64,000 nt of DNA from Streptomyces xylophagus (lineage in GTDB: Bacteria > Actinomycetota > Actinomycetes > Streptomycetales > Streptomycetaceae), in the NCBI RefSeq assembly GCF_000716435.1, contig NZ_JNWO01000002.1, positions 1-64,000 of the forward strand, written 5' to 3'. Each line of letters begins with the position of its first letter. Within the stretch, counting starts at the first letter, position 1. Below are positions 34,062 to 43,164 of this stretch, one piece after another. The position numbers and the translations under genes are program-made. Under the pieces are notes generated by a model, which did no database searches, was not told the origin of the DNA, and saw nothing but the letters and a program-made list of their open reading frames with translations.

Positions 34062-34472
34062 TCAGTCCTTGCCCATCTGGTCCTCCGCCGACAGGTGTTC
34101 CACCGTCTTGCCCGTCTCCGTGAAGGTCCGGGTCACGTACCCCGACGAGTACACCCACAGGATGCGCAGCGGGGTGTCGCCGATGTTCCGGAACAGGTGG
34201 GGGATCGGTGAGGGGACGTACGTGGTGTCGTACTGCTCCAGCTTCGTCACCTCGCCGTCGACCCACACCTCCGCCTCGCCCTCGAGGATCGTCACGTGCT
34301 CGTCGCAGTTGTGCGAGTGCAACGGCGCCCCGGAGCCCACCGGATACACGCTCATGCCGCTGGTGATCCGGTTCTCCCCGCCCGCCGACGGTGTTGTGAC
34401 GAGGGGTGTTGTGACGACGGCACCGCCCCGGTCGAGCAGGGGCACGGACGCGACCTTGATGATCGTGGTCAT
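34062..34472 (-). CDS. small cupin-domain protein
   Basis: 136 residues, single cupin barrel. Motif 1 is in [24 protein letters not shown] (two His and Glu as metal ligands) and motif 2 in [15 protein letters not shown] (His). Near the N-terminus [10 protein letters not shown] is an internal repeat. ATG 34472 with AAGGAA about 9-10 nt upstream. It is convergent with the MFS gene and divergent from the CMD gene, with 203 bp of shared upstream DNA. Cupins next to aromatic pathways include dioxygenases, isomerases and sensors; no specific role can be chosen. Confidence 0.85.
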   Translation of the reverse strand: MTTIIKVASVPLLDRGGAVVTTPLVTTPSAGGENRITSGMSVYPVGSGAPLHSHNCDEHVTILEGEAEVWVDGEVTKLEQYDTTYVPSPIPHLFRNIGDTPLRILWVYSSGYVTRTFTETGKTVEHLSAEDQMGKD

Positions 34473-34675
34473 CCGGAGTTCCTTTCCACTTACACGCTTC
34501 GGCGTCGAACGACGGTAGGCCTCGCGCGGGGGAATGGGTGCCCTCTGGCGTGCAGCTTTACCTTGCATTTCCGGAGGGGTGAGGTTGCCGGACCCGGCTG
34601 TAGCGTCGGCTCGCATCGCACGGCTCCACGATCCGTGCACGTAACGCGCCGGAAAGAAAAGGCAGGTATCGGCCC

Positions 34676-35278
34676 ATGAGGCTCCCCGTTCTCACCGAAG
34701 AGGAAATGGACCCGCGCCAGCAGGAACTGGCCGCCCGCATCGCCGGCCGGCGCGGCGGAGTCCGCGGCCCGTTCCGGGTCTGGCTGCACAGCCCGGAGAT
34801 GTGCGAACGGGCCGAATCCCTCGGCGCGTTCGCCCGCTTCGACAGCAGCCTCCCCAAGCACCTGAGCGAACTCACCCTGCTGATGGCCGCCCGCAACTGG
34901 GACGCGCAGTACTCCTGGAACGCCCATGTGCACCAGGCGATCGAGGCCGGCATCCCGGAGGCCGTGGTCAAGGCGATCGCCGAGAAGCGCGAGGCCGTCT
35001 TCGACAACGAAGTGGACCAGGTTTTCTACCAGTTCTGCCGCGAGATCCTCGACGACCACTTCGTCACCGACGCCACCTTCGCCGCCGCACTGGAGCACTT
35101 CGGTTCCAAGGGCCTCGTCGACACCATCGGCGCGCTCGGCAACTTCACCATGCTCGGCATGTGCCTGAACACGTTCCAGGTGGACCTCCAGGCCGACAAG
35201 GAACCCCCGTTCCCCGATATCCGCGGCTACGGCCGCATCGCCCCGGACGGCTCCGACGGCACCGAGCCACGCCCGTGA
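34676..35278 (+). CDS. carboxymuconolactone decarboxylase (CMD/AhpD fold) protein
   Basis: 200 residues. [49 protein letters not shown] is the CMD helical signature with the conserved His; the CxxC of AhpD peroxidases is absent, so a decarboxylase or lyase-like role is more likely than peroxide reduction. A second helical half carries [18 protein letters not shown]. The stop overlaps the GTG of the ABC ATPase gene (GTGA), so it opens the importer operon, an unusual partner for a sugar-type transporter and a hint that the imported substrate is a lactone or aromatic-derived acid. Confidence 0.85.
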   Translation: MRLPVLTEEEMDPRQQELAARIAGRRGGVRGPFRVWLHSPEMCERAESLGAFARFDSSLPKHLSELTLLMAARNWDAQYSWNAHVHQAIEAGIPEAVVKAIAEKREAVFDNEVDQVFYQFCREILDDHFVTDATFAAALEHFGSKGLVDTIGALGNFTMLGMCLNTFQVDLQADKEPPFPDIRGYGRIAPDGSDGTEPRP

Positions 35279-36777
35279 CAACCCCGGGGGGAGACGCGGT
35301 ACTTCGCGTCCGGGACGTCACCAAGAGCTTCGGTGGGGCAGCCGCGCTGAAGGGCGTGGACCTCGACCTGTACCCCGGCGAGGTCCACGCACTGATGGGC
35401 ATGAACGGCGCCGGCAAGTCGACGCTGGTACAGGTCCTTTCGGGGGTTCATCAGTCCGACGCCGGTACCGTCGAGGTCAACGGCCGGGCACAGCACGGAC
35501 TTACGGTGCGCAAGGCCCGCCGGCTCGGCATCGCCTCGGTGCCGCAGCGCCGCGAACTGGCGATGGGGCTCACCGTCGCCGAGAACGTGATGCTGGGCGA
35601 CCTGCCGACCCGCGCCGGTACCGTTCGCTGGAAGGCCGTCAACTCCCAGGCGCGTCAGGCACTTGAAGCCCTCGGCATCGACATCGACGTGACGCGGACC
35701 GCGGCCTCGCTCACCGTCGCCGAACAGACCATGGTCGAGGTGGCCCGCGAGGTCCGGCGCGGCGGCCGCATCCTGATCCTCGACGAGCCGACCGCCTGTC
35801 TGAGCGCCGAAGCGGCCCACCAGATACGGGAGTTGGTACGCACCCTGCGCGACGAGGGCGTGGCCGTCGTCTACATCTCGCACTACATCGACGAGGTACT
35901 GGCCGTCGCCGACCGCGTCACCGTCCTGCGCGACGGGGCCGTCGTACGCAGTGCGCCCGCCGCCGAGTTCGACGCCGCTGGTCTCGTACGGAGCATGGTG
36001 GGCAGGGATGTTGTGTCCCAGCGTTCCCAACGGCCCGCCCCCAAGGACGAGATCGGGCTCACCGTACGCGGCCTCACCGACGGCCGGGCCGTACGGGACT
36101 TCACCGTCGACGTGCGCAAGGGCGAGATCGTCGCCGTCCTCGGCCCGGCCGGGGACGCCCAGTCACGCCTCTTCGACCTGCTCTCCGGGCGCCGCCGCCC
36201 CGACACCGGCCGGCTCGCCGTGGACGGAACTCCGGTGGCCTTCGGCCGAGTTCACGCCTCCCTGGCCAGCGGTCTGCGCTGCGTCACCGGCGACCGCCGG
36301 GCCCTCGGCCTGGTCCCGGAACTGTCCCTGGACGAGAACCTGATGCTGGCCGGCGACCGCTTCGCCCGCCGGCGCACGTACCGACGCACCGAACTCGCCC
36401 GCCGCGCAGCCCCGTTGCGCCGCAGCTACGGCGTGGTCGCCCTCGCCGGCAACCCGCCCGTGGGCGCGCTGTCCGGCGGCAACCAGCAGAAGGTGCTGCT
36501 CGCCAAGTGGCTCCAGACCGAGCCGGTCGCCTGCTTCCTGGAGGACCCCACCAACGGGGTCGACATCGCCGCCATGGCCGACATCCACGCCCTCGTCGAC
36601 GACCTCGCCTCGCGCGGTGTCGCCGTACTGCTCGCCTCCTCGTCCGCCGAGGAGGTCATGCGCCTCGCCGACCGGGTCGTCGTCGTCAGCGCCGGCCGGA
36701 CCGTCGCCGAGCACGACATCGACGCCCTCACCCACGACGAACTCGTCGCCACCGCTCTCGGAGGTCAACCGCAGTGA
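35275..36777 (+). CDS. ribose-type (CUT2) ABC importer ATP-binding protein
   Basis: 500 residues with two ATPase halves, as in RbsA/MglA. Half 1: Walker A GMNGAGKST, Walker B ILILDEPTACLS, with LTVAEQTMVEVAR instead of the usual LSVGQQQ signature. Half 2: Walker A replaced by GPAGDAQSR (no Lys), normal signature LSGGNQQKVLLAKWL, and Walker B FLEDPTNGVD in which the usual Asp-Glu order is swapped. Degenerate second sites are common in this family, but the ED swap is unusual. GTG 35275 overlaps the CMD stop; the stop overlaps the permease GTG. Confidence 0.92.
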   Translation: MTTPGGDAVLRVRDVTKSFGGAAALKGVDLDLYPGEVHALMGMNGAGKSTLVQVLSGVHQSDAGTVEVNGRAQHGLTVRKARRLGIASVPQRRELAMGLTVAENVMLGDLPTRAGTVRWKAVNSQARQALEALGIDIDVTRTAASLTVAEQTMVEVAREVRRGGRILILDEPTACLSAEAAHQIRELVRTLRDEGVAVVYISHYIDEVLAVADRVTVLRDGAVVRSAPAAEFDAAGLVRSMVGRDVVSQRSQRPAPKDEIGLTVRGLTDGRAVRDFTVDVRKGEIVAVLGPAGDAQSRLFDLLSGRRRPDTGRLAVDGTPVAFGRVHASLASGLRCVTGDRRALGLVPELSLDENLMLAGDRFARRRTYRRTELARRAAPLRRSYGVVALAGNPPVGALSGGNQQKVLLAKWLQTEPVACFLEDPTNGVDIAAMADIHALVDDLASRGVAVLLASSSAEEVMRLADRVVVVSAGRTVAEHDIDALTHDELVATALGGQPQ

Positions 36778-37787
36778 GCGTCAAGACACTTGCCGATGCT
36801 TCCGGCGTCGACGACCCTCCCGAGCAGACCCGTCCCAGGTTCTCTTTGACCACGCTGCGCGGCGCCCCGCACACCGGGCTCATCGCCGTCCTGATCGTCG
36901 TGGTCGTCGCCACCTCGCTGCGGACCGATTCGTTCGCCACCGACACGAACGTCATCAACATCCTGCGCCAGGTCAGCGTCCTCGCCGTGATCGCCGCAGG
37001 GCTCACGCTGCTGATGACCGCGGGAGGCATGGACTTCTCCATGGGCAGCAACGTCGCCGTGACCACCGCGGTCGGGGCGCAGCTGCTGGCCCACGGCCAC
37101 TCCACCGCGTTCACCGTCGTCGTCTCCTTGGTGCTGGCCACGCTGATCGGACTGGTCAACGGGGTGGTCGTGACGTTCACGAACGTCGCCCCGTTCGTCG
37201 CGACCCTGGCGACCGCCACCCTCCTGGACGGTGTCGCCCTGCTCGTGCTCGACAGCGTCAGCGTGTCCATCGGCACCAAGATGTTCGCCTTCGGCAACAA
37301 CAAGATCCTCGGGGTGCCGTACCTGCTGGTCGTGGCGATCCTCGTGCTGGTGGCGACCGCCCTGGTCATGCGGTTCACCGTGTTCGGCCGCGACGCCTTC
37401 GCCATCGGCGGCAACGAGCACGTCGCCCGCCTCAGCGGCATCAACGTCACCGCCCGCAAGCTCTCCCTGTACGCCCTCACCGGCGCCCTGTCGGGCCTCG
37501 CCGGCCTGATGCTGCTGTCCCGGCTCAGCGGCAGCAGCCCCGGCACCGGCGGACTCTCCCTCCAGCTCCAGGCCGTCGCCGCGGTCGTCATCGGCGGCAC
37601 CGCACTGGCCGGCGGCTACGGGACCGTCGTAGGCACCGCGCTCGGGGTGGTGCTTCTCGGAGTCGTCGCCAACGCGCTGAACCTGCTCCAGGTCTCCAGC
37701 AACTACCAGTCGGTCTCCGTCGGTGGAGTGCTGCTCATCGCGGCCATCGCCAACGAGATGCACAAGGCACGTTCCGCACGTCATTGA
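36774..37787 (+). CDS. ribose-type ABC importer permease
   Basis: 337 residues, RbsC-like, with about nine to ten spans: TGLIAVLIVVVVATSL, VSVLAVIAAGLTLLMTAGGMDFSMGSNVAVTT, VVSLVLATLIGLVNGVVV, YLLVVAILVLVATALVM, and VVIGGTALAGGYGTVVGTALGVVLLGVVANALNLL. The coupling loop GRDAFAIGGNEHVARLSGINV is the EAA-like motif of this family. GTG 36774 behind GGAGGTC overlaps the ATPase stop. A single permease gene suggests a homodimer. Substrate unknown. Confidence 0.92.
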   Translation: MSVKTLADASGVDDPPEQTRPRFSLTTLRGAPHTGLIAVLIVVVVATSLRTDSFATDTNVINILRQVSVLAVIAAGLTLLMTAGGMDFSMGSNVAVTTAVGAQLLAHGHSTAFTVVVSLVLATLIGLVNGVVVTFTNVAPFVATLATATLLDGVALLVLDSVSVSIGTKMFAFGNNKILGVPYLLVVAILVLVATALVMRFTVFGRDAFAIGGNEHVARLSGINVTARKLSLYALTGALSGLAGLMLLSRLSGSSPGTGGLSLQLQAVAAVVIGGTALAGGYGTVVGTALGVVLLGVVANALNLLQVSSNYQSVSVGGVLLIAAIANEMHKARSARH

Positions 37788-37847
37788 CCGGCCCTGCCCA
37801 CTCCCTCCTTGAGCCCTGCTCACTCCACCTTCGAATGGCGGTTCACC

Positions 37848-38798
37848 ATGAGAATTTCGGTCCGTTCCCGCAGAACCGTGCTCGCCGCGTTCGCCGGCAG
37901 CAGTCTCGTACTGAGCGGCTGCGGCAGCGGTGACGACAGCGGGAGTTCCGGCGATGTCACCCTCGGATTCGTCAACGGGGGTGACACCGAGTTCCACAGC
38001 TGTCTCCAGAAAGCGGTCGAGCAGACGGCGAAGACGGAGAACGCCAAGATCTTCACCGCCAACTCGCACCAGAATTCCACCACCGAGCTGTCCAACATCG
38101 AGGACATGACCTCGCGCAGTGTGAGCGCGCTGATCGTGCAGACGGTCAATGTGGACGCGCTGAAGGGCGACATCGCCAAGGCGAAGGCCGCGAACATACC
38201 GATCTATCTGACGTCCGTGGCCACCAGCGACGTGAACGACATTCTCGGCGCGGCCGTGGTCGACCTGGGGAAGCTCGGTGCCCTGGACGCGGGCTGGATC
38301 GCGCAGGACGCGGGCGGCAAGAGCGTCCAGGTCGGCGTGATCGCGGGGGCGCCCGGTGCCGCCTCCGACCTGATGGTGGGCGGCTTCACGAAGGCGCTGC
38401 CGAGCACCGCCAAGGTGGTCGCGAACCAGCCGGGCATGTTCAATCCGGTGAAGGCGCAGGACGTGGCCGAGAACATGATCCAGGCCCACCCCGACCTGCA
38501 GTACGCGTTCGTCGCCTCCGAGGACATGGCGCTGGCCGCCCGCAAGGCGTTCGACGCGGCCGGCAAGAAGGACGTGAAGATCGTGACCGCCAACGGCACG
38601 GACGAGGGCCTGGCCGCCGTCAAGGACGGCCGGCTCTCCGCCACCGTCGCGAACTCGGCCATGTCGATCGGGCAGACCGCGGTCAAGAACGCCGTCGGAC
38701 TCCTGGCCAAGAAGAAGGTTGACAAGATTGCCAACATTCCTCTTTTGTTGGTCACCAAGGACAACCTGAGCAAGGCACCCCAGTACTGCCCCAAGTAG
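37848..38798 (+). CDS. ABC importer substrate-binding lipoprotein
   Basis: 316 residues. Twin-Arg-containing signal (RSRRTVLAAFAGSSLVLSGC) with lipobox LSGC, Cys25 being the lipid anchor. The rest is the periplasmic-binding type I fold: VTLGFVNGGDTEFHSCLQKAVEQ, SVSALIVQTVNVDALKGDIAKAKAANIPIYL, and PDLQYAFVASEDMALAARKAFDAAG. It matches the ribose/AI-2-like binding proteins in layout, not in ligand. It lies 60 bp after the permease in the same operon. A small hairpin follows (38810-38826). Confidence 0.92.
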   Translation: MRISVRSRRTVLAAFAGSSLVLSGCGSGDDSGSSGDVTLGFVNGGDTEFHSCLQKAVEQTAKTENAKIFTANSHQNSTTELSNIEDMTSRSVSALIVQTVNVDALKGDIAKAKAANIPIYLTSVATSDVNDILGAAVVDLGKLGALDAGWIAQDAGGKSVQVGVIAGAPGAASDLMVGGFTKALPSTAKVVANQPGMFNPVKAQDVAENMIQAHPDLQYAFVASEDMALAARKAFDAAGKKDVKIVTANGTDEGLAAVKDGRLSATVANSAMSIGQTAVKNAVGLLAKKKVDKIANIPLLLVTKDNLSKAPQYCPK

Positions 38799-38809
38799 CA
38801 CAGCCGCGC

Positions 38810-38826
38810 GGGCAGCGTGCCTGCCC
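38810..38826 (+). terminator. short hairpin after importer operon
   Basis: GGGCAG (38810-38815) and CTGCCC (38821-38826) pair around a 5-nt loop, 11 nt after the binding-protein stop. Small but well placed for terminating the CMD-ABC operon. Confidence 0.45.
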
Positions 38827-38862
38827 CCGACTGTCCTGAGCCGCCCGTCCGGCGCGTCGCGC

Positions 38863-38895
38863 GAATGTCCTGATAGAGCCGCTATGGGGACATTC
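38863..38895. promoter_or_regulatory. 33-bp imperfect palindrome before LysR gene
   Basis: GAATGTCC (38863-38870) and GGACATTC (38888-38895) form perfect outer arms, and ATAG (38873-38876)/CTAT (38882-38885) form inner arms around AGCCG. The centre lies about 95 bp before the LysR start. The size suits binding by a LysR tetramer or another dimeric regulator. Immediately after it CCGGATCC occurs twice. Confidence 0.6.
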
Positions 38896-38975
38896 CGGAT
38901 CCGACCGGATCCCTAGGAATGACCGGCACCGCCGCCGGGGCCCACCCCTGGCACACGTGGGCCTCCGGAGGAATC

Positions 38976-39887
38976 ATGGATCGACTGCTCCTCATGCACA
39001 GCTTCGTCACCGTCGCACAGACCGGGAGCTTCAGCGGCGCGGCGAAGAAGCTGGGCTCGTCCGGCTCGCTGGTGTCGCGCCACGTCGCCGAGCTGGAGCG
39101 ACAGGTCGGCGTCCGCCTCGTCAACCGCACCGCCCGCTCGGTGAGCCTCACCGAACCGGGGCTGAAGTACGCCGAGTTCGCGGCCCGCATCCTCGACGAG
39201 ATCGAGGCCGAGGACGCCGTCATCTCGCACCTCCACGACCGCGCCGAGGGCTCGCTCAGCATCATCTGCCCCAAGTGGATAGGCAGCCTGGACCTCGGAG
39301 ACGCGATCGCCGCCTTCTCCGCCGCCCACCCCAAGATCCACGTCCGCTTCGAACTGGGCGGCATGTCCGACCGTACGTACGACTTCCTGGACAGCGGCTT
39401 CGATGTCGCCTTTCACACGAGGGACCTGCGGGACTCCAGCGTCCGGCTGAAGAAGATCGCCTCGCTGCCCTTCGTGCTGTGCGCCTCCGAGAAGTACCTG
39501 GAGCGCGGCGGCCCCCTCACCGAACCGAACGGCCTCGCCCACCACGACTGCCTCGTCCACGTCAACGACCCGGTCTGGCGCATCGGCCACGGCCACGCCT
39601 CCACCCTGCACAAGATCCGCAACGTGGCGTTCTCCTCCAACTCCTACCTCGCCCTCCAGAAGGCCGCCGTCCACGGCCGCGGCATCGCCCTGCTCCCGCA
39701 GCGCCCCGCCTACGACGACCTGCTCTCCGGCGCCCTCAAGGTCCTGCTCCCCGAACTCGCCGTACCCGACCGCCCGCTCTTCGCGATCTACGGCCCCGGC
39801 CAGGCCACTCCCCGCAAGGTCAGCGTGTTCCTGGACTTCCTCTCCGAGTGGTTCTCACAGAATCCCATTCCGGCCATCCGCGCGTAG
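38976..39887 (+). CDS. LysR family regulator of catabolic island module B
   Basis: 303 residues. N-terminal helix-turn-helix MHSFVTVAQTGSFSGAAKKLGSSGSLVSRHVAELERQVGVRLVNRTARSVSLTEPG, with SSGSLVSRHVAELE as recognition helix. The effector domain includes GSLSIICPKWIGSLDLGDAIAAF and GRGIALLPQRPAYDDLL, typical of the CrgA/AaeR-like group. ATG 38976 follows CCGGAGG. It lies between the importer operon and the extradiol-type operon reading the same way, the natural controller of either. A palindrome at 38863-38895 may be its own operator. Confidence 0.92.
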   Translation: MDRLLLMHSFVTVAQTGSFSGAAKKLGSSGSLVSRHVAELERQVGVRLVNRTARSVSLTEPGLKYAEFAARILDEIEAEDAVISHLHDRAEGSLSIICPKWIGSLDLGDAIAAFSAAHPKIHVRFELGGMSDRTYDFLDSGFDVAFHTRDLRDSSVRLKKIASLPFVLCASEKYLERGGPLTEPNGLAHHDCLVHVNDPVWRIGHGHASTLHKIRNVAFSSNSYLALQKAAVHGRGIALLPQRPAYDDLLSGALKVLLPELAVPDRPLFAIYGPGQATPRKVSVFLDFLSEWFSQNPIPAIRA

Positions 39888-39985
39888 CTGCAAGAAACGA
39901 TTGCGAATTCAGACGAGCCCGGACCATTGAGGCCTTCACGCCCTGAAATCTAGGCTCGCCGGGCGACCCGCGAAACGAGGCATCC

Positions 39986-40906
39986 ATGGGAATCCAGAGA
40001 ATCGAATCAGTCACCTATGGCATCGACGACGTAGACGAATGTGTCCGTTTCTTCGAGGACTTCGGGCTGTTCCTGCTGGAGCGGACCGACGAGCACGCGG
40101 TCTTCGAGACCTTGACCGGACAGACGCTTCACCTGGACACCGTCCCCGGTTCGCTGCTGCCGCCGCCCTTGGAGGCCGGCCCCACCATCCGCGAGATCGT
40201 CTGGGGCGTCGACACCACCGAGGAACTGGCAAGGCTCGTCACCGCGGCCGGCCGTGACCGCAAGGTCCACGAGAGCGCCGACGGTGTCTTCCACACCGTC
40301 GACGAGAGCGGCTTCGGCGTCGGACTCACCCTGGCCCGCCCCAAGGACGCCGACGTCACCCCCCGCCCCGCCAACGCGCTGGGCAGCGTCGACCGTTGGA
40401 ACACCCCGCTGGAACCGCTCACCCGGGCCTTCCCGCTGCGCATGTGCCATGTCGCGCTGAACATCGTCAAGGACGGGCGCGAGGAGGCCGTCGCGTTCTA
40501 CACGGATCGGCTCGGCTTCCGGCCCACCGACGTCGTCGAACCGATGGGCGTATTCATGCAGGCACCGGGCGACGACGACCAGCACACCATGCTGCTGTGC
40601 CACCGCCCCGACCGCGCCGGCGTCAACCACATCGCCTACGAGGTCCCCGGCTTCGACGACGTCATCGAGGGCGGCAACTACATGATCGAGCGCGGCTGGC
40701 GGGAGGCCCGCAAGCTCGGCCGCCACACGGTCGGTTCGAACGTCTTCCGGTTCGTCCACGCCCCGTGCGGGGGCCGTGTCGAGTACGCGGCGGACATGGA
40801 CCGCGTCGACGACACGTACGAGACCCGCGTCCACGAGACCACCCCGCCCCACCACATCTGGGCCCTTCGCTCCAACCGCGACCAGCAGGACGCCCCCGCC
40901 AACTGA
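39986..40906 (+). CDS. two-domain VOC extradiol dioxygenase-like protein
   Basis: 306 residues. Module 1 opens IQRIESVTYGIDDVDECVRFFEDFGL; module 2 opens LRMCHVALNIVKDGREEAVAFYTDRLGF. A complete His-His-Glu triad is visible in module 2: His in MCHVAL, His in VNHIAYEV and Glu in GGRVEYAAD, matching type I extradiol dioxygenases, and the C-terminal PPHHIWALRSN is typical. It starts the long module B gene string, 33 bp before an aldehyde dehydrogenase and close to a FAH enzyme, an arrangement of meta-cleavage pathways. Substrate not deducible. Confidence 0.85.
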   Translation: MGIQRIESVTYGIDDVDECVRFFEDFGLFLLERTDEHAVFETLTGQTLHLDTVPGSLLPPPLEAGPTIREIVWGVDTTEELARLVTAAGRDRKVHESADGVFHTVDESGFGVGLTLARPKDADVTPRPANALGSVDRWNTPLEPLTRAFPLRMCHVALNIVKDGREEAVAFYTDRLGFRPTDVVEPMGVFMQAPGDDDQHTMLLCHRPDRAGVNHIAYEVPGFDDVIEGGNYMIERGWREARKLGRHTVGSNVFRFVHAPCGGRVEYAADMDRVDDTYETRVHETTPPHHIWALRSNRDQQDAPAN

Positions 40907-40938
40907 CTCTCCACCCCAGCCTGAGAGGGCACCCACTC

Positions 40939-42387
40939 ATGACCTCCGACCACGGCTACCCCGCCGTCCGCATGTACATCGCGGGCGAGTGGTGCCAGGG
41001 CGGCACCGGACGGACCGCCCCGATCGTGAACCCGGCCACCGAGAAGGTGATCGGCGAAGTACCCCTCGCGACCACCGCCGACCTCGACCGAGCCCTGGAC
41101 GCGGCCACCGAGGGCTTCCGCACTTGGCGCGCCACCCCCATAGCCAAGCGGTCCGCGATCCTGCACGCCGCCGCCGACCTGATCACCGAGCGCGCCCCCG
41201 AGATCGGCCGGATCATGGCCCAGGAACAGGGCAAGCCCCTCCGCGAGGGCACCACCGAGGCCCTGCGCACCGCCGACACCCTGCGCTGGCACATCGAGGA
41301 CGCCCGCCGCGCCTACGGCCGGATCATCCCGTCCGCACCCGGCACCGTCCTCACCGTCCGCCGCGAACCTGTGGGCCCCGTGGCCGCGTTCGTGCCGTGG
41401 AACTTCCCCGTCGGCGGCCCCAACCGCAAGCTCTCCTCCGCCCTGTCCGCCGGATGCTCCATCGTCATCAAGGCGTCCGAGGAGACCCCGGGTACGGCCG
41501 CCGCGTTGGTCGCCTGCTACGCCGACGCCGGACTCCCGGCCGGTGTCCTCAACCTCGTCTTCGGCGAACCGGCCGAAGTCTCCGCCCACTTGATCCCCTC
41601 GCCGCAGATCCGCCTGGTCGCCTTCACCGGCTCGGTCCCGGTCGGCAAGCTCCTCGCGGCCCAGGCCGGTGAGGTCATGAAGCCCACCCTGATGGAACTC
41701 GGCGGCCACGCCCCGGTCATCGTGTGCGCCGACGCCGACCCGCTGAAGTCCGCCCGCAAGGCGGCACAGGCGAAGTTCTTCAACGCCGGCCAGGTGTGCA
41801 CCTCGCCGAGCCGCTTCTTCGTCCACGAGAGCATCGTCGACGAATTCACCGCCGAGTTCGTGAAGGCCGCTCAGCAAGTCACCGTGGGAGACGGCCTCGA
41901 CGCCGACACCACCATGGGCCCACTGGCCAACGAGCGCCGACTGCAGGCCGTGGAGAACCTGGTATCAGATGCCGTAGAGCGAGGTGCCAAGGTGCTCACC
42001 GGCGGTCAACGCCTGGAGCGCGACGGCTACTTCTACGCCCCGACTGTCCTCACCGACGTACCGGCGGACGCGCAGCTGATGCACGAGGAGCCCTTCGGCC
42101 CGCTCGCGCCGATCGTCCCGTTCACCGACCTGGACGAGACCCTGGCGCTCGCCAATGCCCTGCCCTACGGCCTAGCCGCCTACGGATTCACCGAGTCGGC
42201 CGCCACCGCCGAGAAACTCTCGGACGCGCTGGAGGCCGGCATCCTCTCCATCAACCACTGCGGTGGCTCCGTCGCCGAGGCCCCCTCCGGTGGCGTGAAG
42301 GAGAGCGGCTACGGCAGGGAGGGCGGCCCCGAGGCCCTCGACGCCTACCTCATCACCAAGCGCGTCTCCCACCTGCTGGCGGGCTGA
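40939..42387 (+). CDS. NAD(P)-dependent aldehyde dehydrogenase
   Basis: 482 residues. Oxyanion Asn in VPWNFPVGGPNRK, general-base Glu in LMELGGHAPVIV, nucleophile Cys in FNAGQVCTSPSRF, and EEPFGPLAPIVPF near the end. It is closest in style to succinate-semialdehyde/hydroxymuconic-semialdehyde dehydrogenases. Placed between an extradiol-type protein and a FAH enzyme, it would oxidise the ring-cleavage semialdehyde to the dicarboxylate. The Cys context GQVCTSP is normal. Confidence 0.92.
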   Translation: MTSDHGYPAVRMYIAGEWCQGGTGRTAPIVNPATEKVIGEVPLATTADLDRALDAATEGFRTWRATPIAKRSAILHAAADLITERAPEIGRIMAQEQGKPLREGTTEALRTADTLRWHIEDARRAYGRIIPSAPGTVLTVRREPVGPVAAFVPWNFPVGGPNRKLSSALSAGCSIVIKASEETPGTAAALVACYADAGLPAGVLNLVFGEPAEVSAHLIPSPQIRLVAFTGSVPVGKLLAAQAGEVMKPTLMELGGHAPVIVCADADPLKSARKAAQAKFFNAGQVCTSPSRFFVHESIVDEFTAEFVKAAQQVTVGDGLDADTTMGPLANERRLQAVENLVSDAVERGAKVLTGGQRLERDGYFYAPTVLTDVPADAQLMHEEPFGPLAPIVPFTDLDETLALANALPYGLAAYGFTESAATAEKLSDALEAGILSINHCGGSVAEAPSGGVKESGYGREGGPEALDAYLITKRVSHLLAG

Positions 42388-42393
42388 ACCGCC

Positions 42394-43164
42394 ATGAGGT
42401 ACACGCGTGTTGCGGTCGGCGGCCGAGCGGTCTGGGGCCGCGTGGGGGAGGAGGACATCGAGCTGCTGTCGGAGTCCCCTTTGGAAGGCGATCCGTCTGT
42501 CATCGGCTCGGTGTCGATCGCCGACGCCCAGTGGCTGCCTGTCGTCGTCCCGCCCGTGTTCTACGCGGTCGGCATGAACTACCCGCGCCACATCGCGCAC
42601 GCCGGCGCGGAGACCCCGGACCGACCCGAGGTCGGCTACCGCGCCAACAACGCGCTCACCGGCCACCGTTCACCCATCGTCAAGCCGGTCGAGGTCGAGG
42701 GCCGCTTCGAGGCCGAGCCGGAACTCGTCGCCGTCATCGGCCGCACCCTGCGTCACGCGACCTACGACGAAGCACGTAAGTCGGTCTTCGGCTGGACCAT
42801 CGGCAACGACGTCAGCGCCCGCACTTGGCAGCACCAGGACCGTTCCTTCTGGCGCAGCAAGAACAGCGACACGTTCAAGCCGATGGGGCCGTGGATAGAG
42901 ACGGACGTCGATGCCCTCGCGCAAACCACAACTCTCCGTGTGAACGGGGAAGTTCGCGCCTCGTTCGCCACCGGCGACATGGTCTTCGACCCGTTCGACC
43001 ACATCGTCGAGCTCACCAAGCACATCACCATGCACGCGGGGGACGTGCTGTGGATGGGCGCCGAGTCCACCTGCCAACTCGAACCCGGGGACACCGTGGA
43101 CATCGAGATCAGCGGCATCGGCGTCCTGTCCAACCCCGTACACAGCGAAGGGAATCCGTCATGA
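42394..43164 (+). CDS. fumarylacetoacetate hydrolase (FAH) family enzyme
   Basis: 256 residues. Metal site: Glu/Glu in RFEAEPELVAVIGR and Asp in TIGNDVSARTWQ, followed by SDTFKPMGPWI and GDVLWMGAESTCQLEPGDTVDIEISGIGVLSNPV, which is the FAH core. Members act as hydratases, decarboxylases or C-C hydrolases in meta-cleavage lower pathways (for example 4-oxalocrotonate decarboxylase, 2-oxopentenoate hydratase, acylpyruvase). The fold is certain, the reaction not. It is 6 nt after the aldehyde dehydrogenase and its stop overlaps the small VOC gene. Confidence 0.9.
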   Translation: MRYTRVAVGGRAVWGRVGEEDIELLSESPLEGDPSVIGSVSIADAQWLPVVVPPVFYAVGMNYPRHIAHAGAETPDRPEVGYRANNALTGHRSPIVKPVEVEGRFEAEPELVAVIGRTLRHATYDEARKSVFGWTIGNDVSARTWQHQDRSFWRSKNSDTFKPMGPWIETDVDALAQTTTLRVNGEVRASFATGDMVFDPFDHIVELTKHITMHAGDVLWMGAESTCQLEPGDTVDIEISGIGVLSNPVHSEGNPS

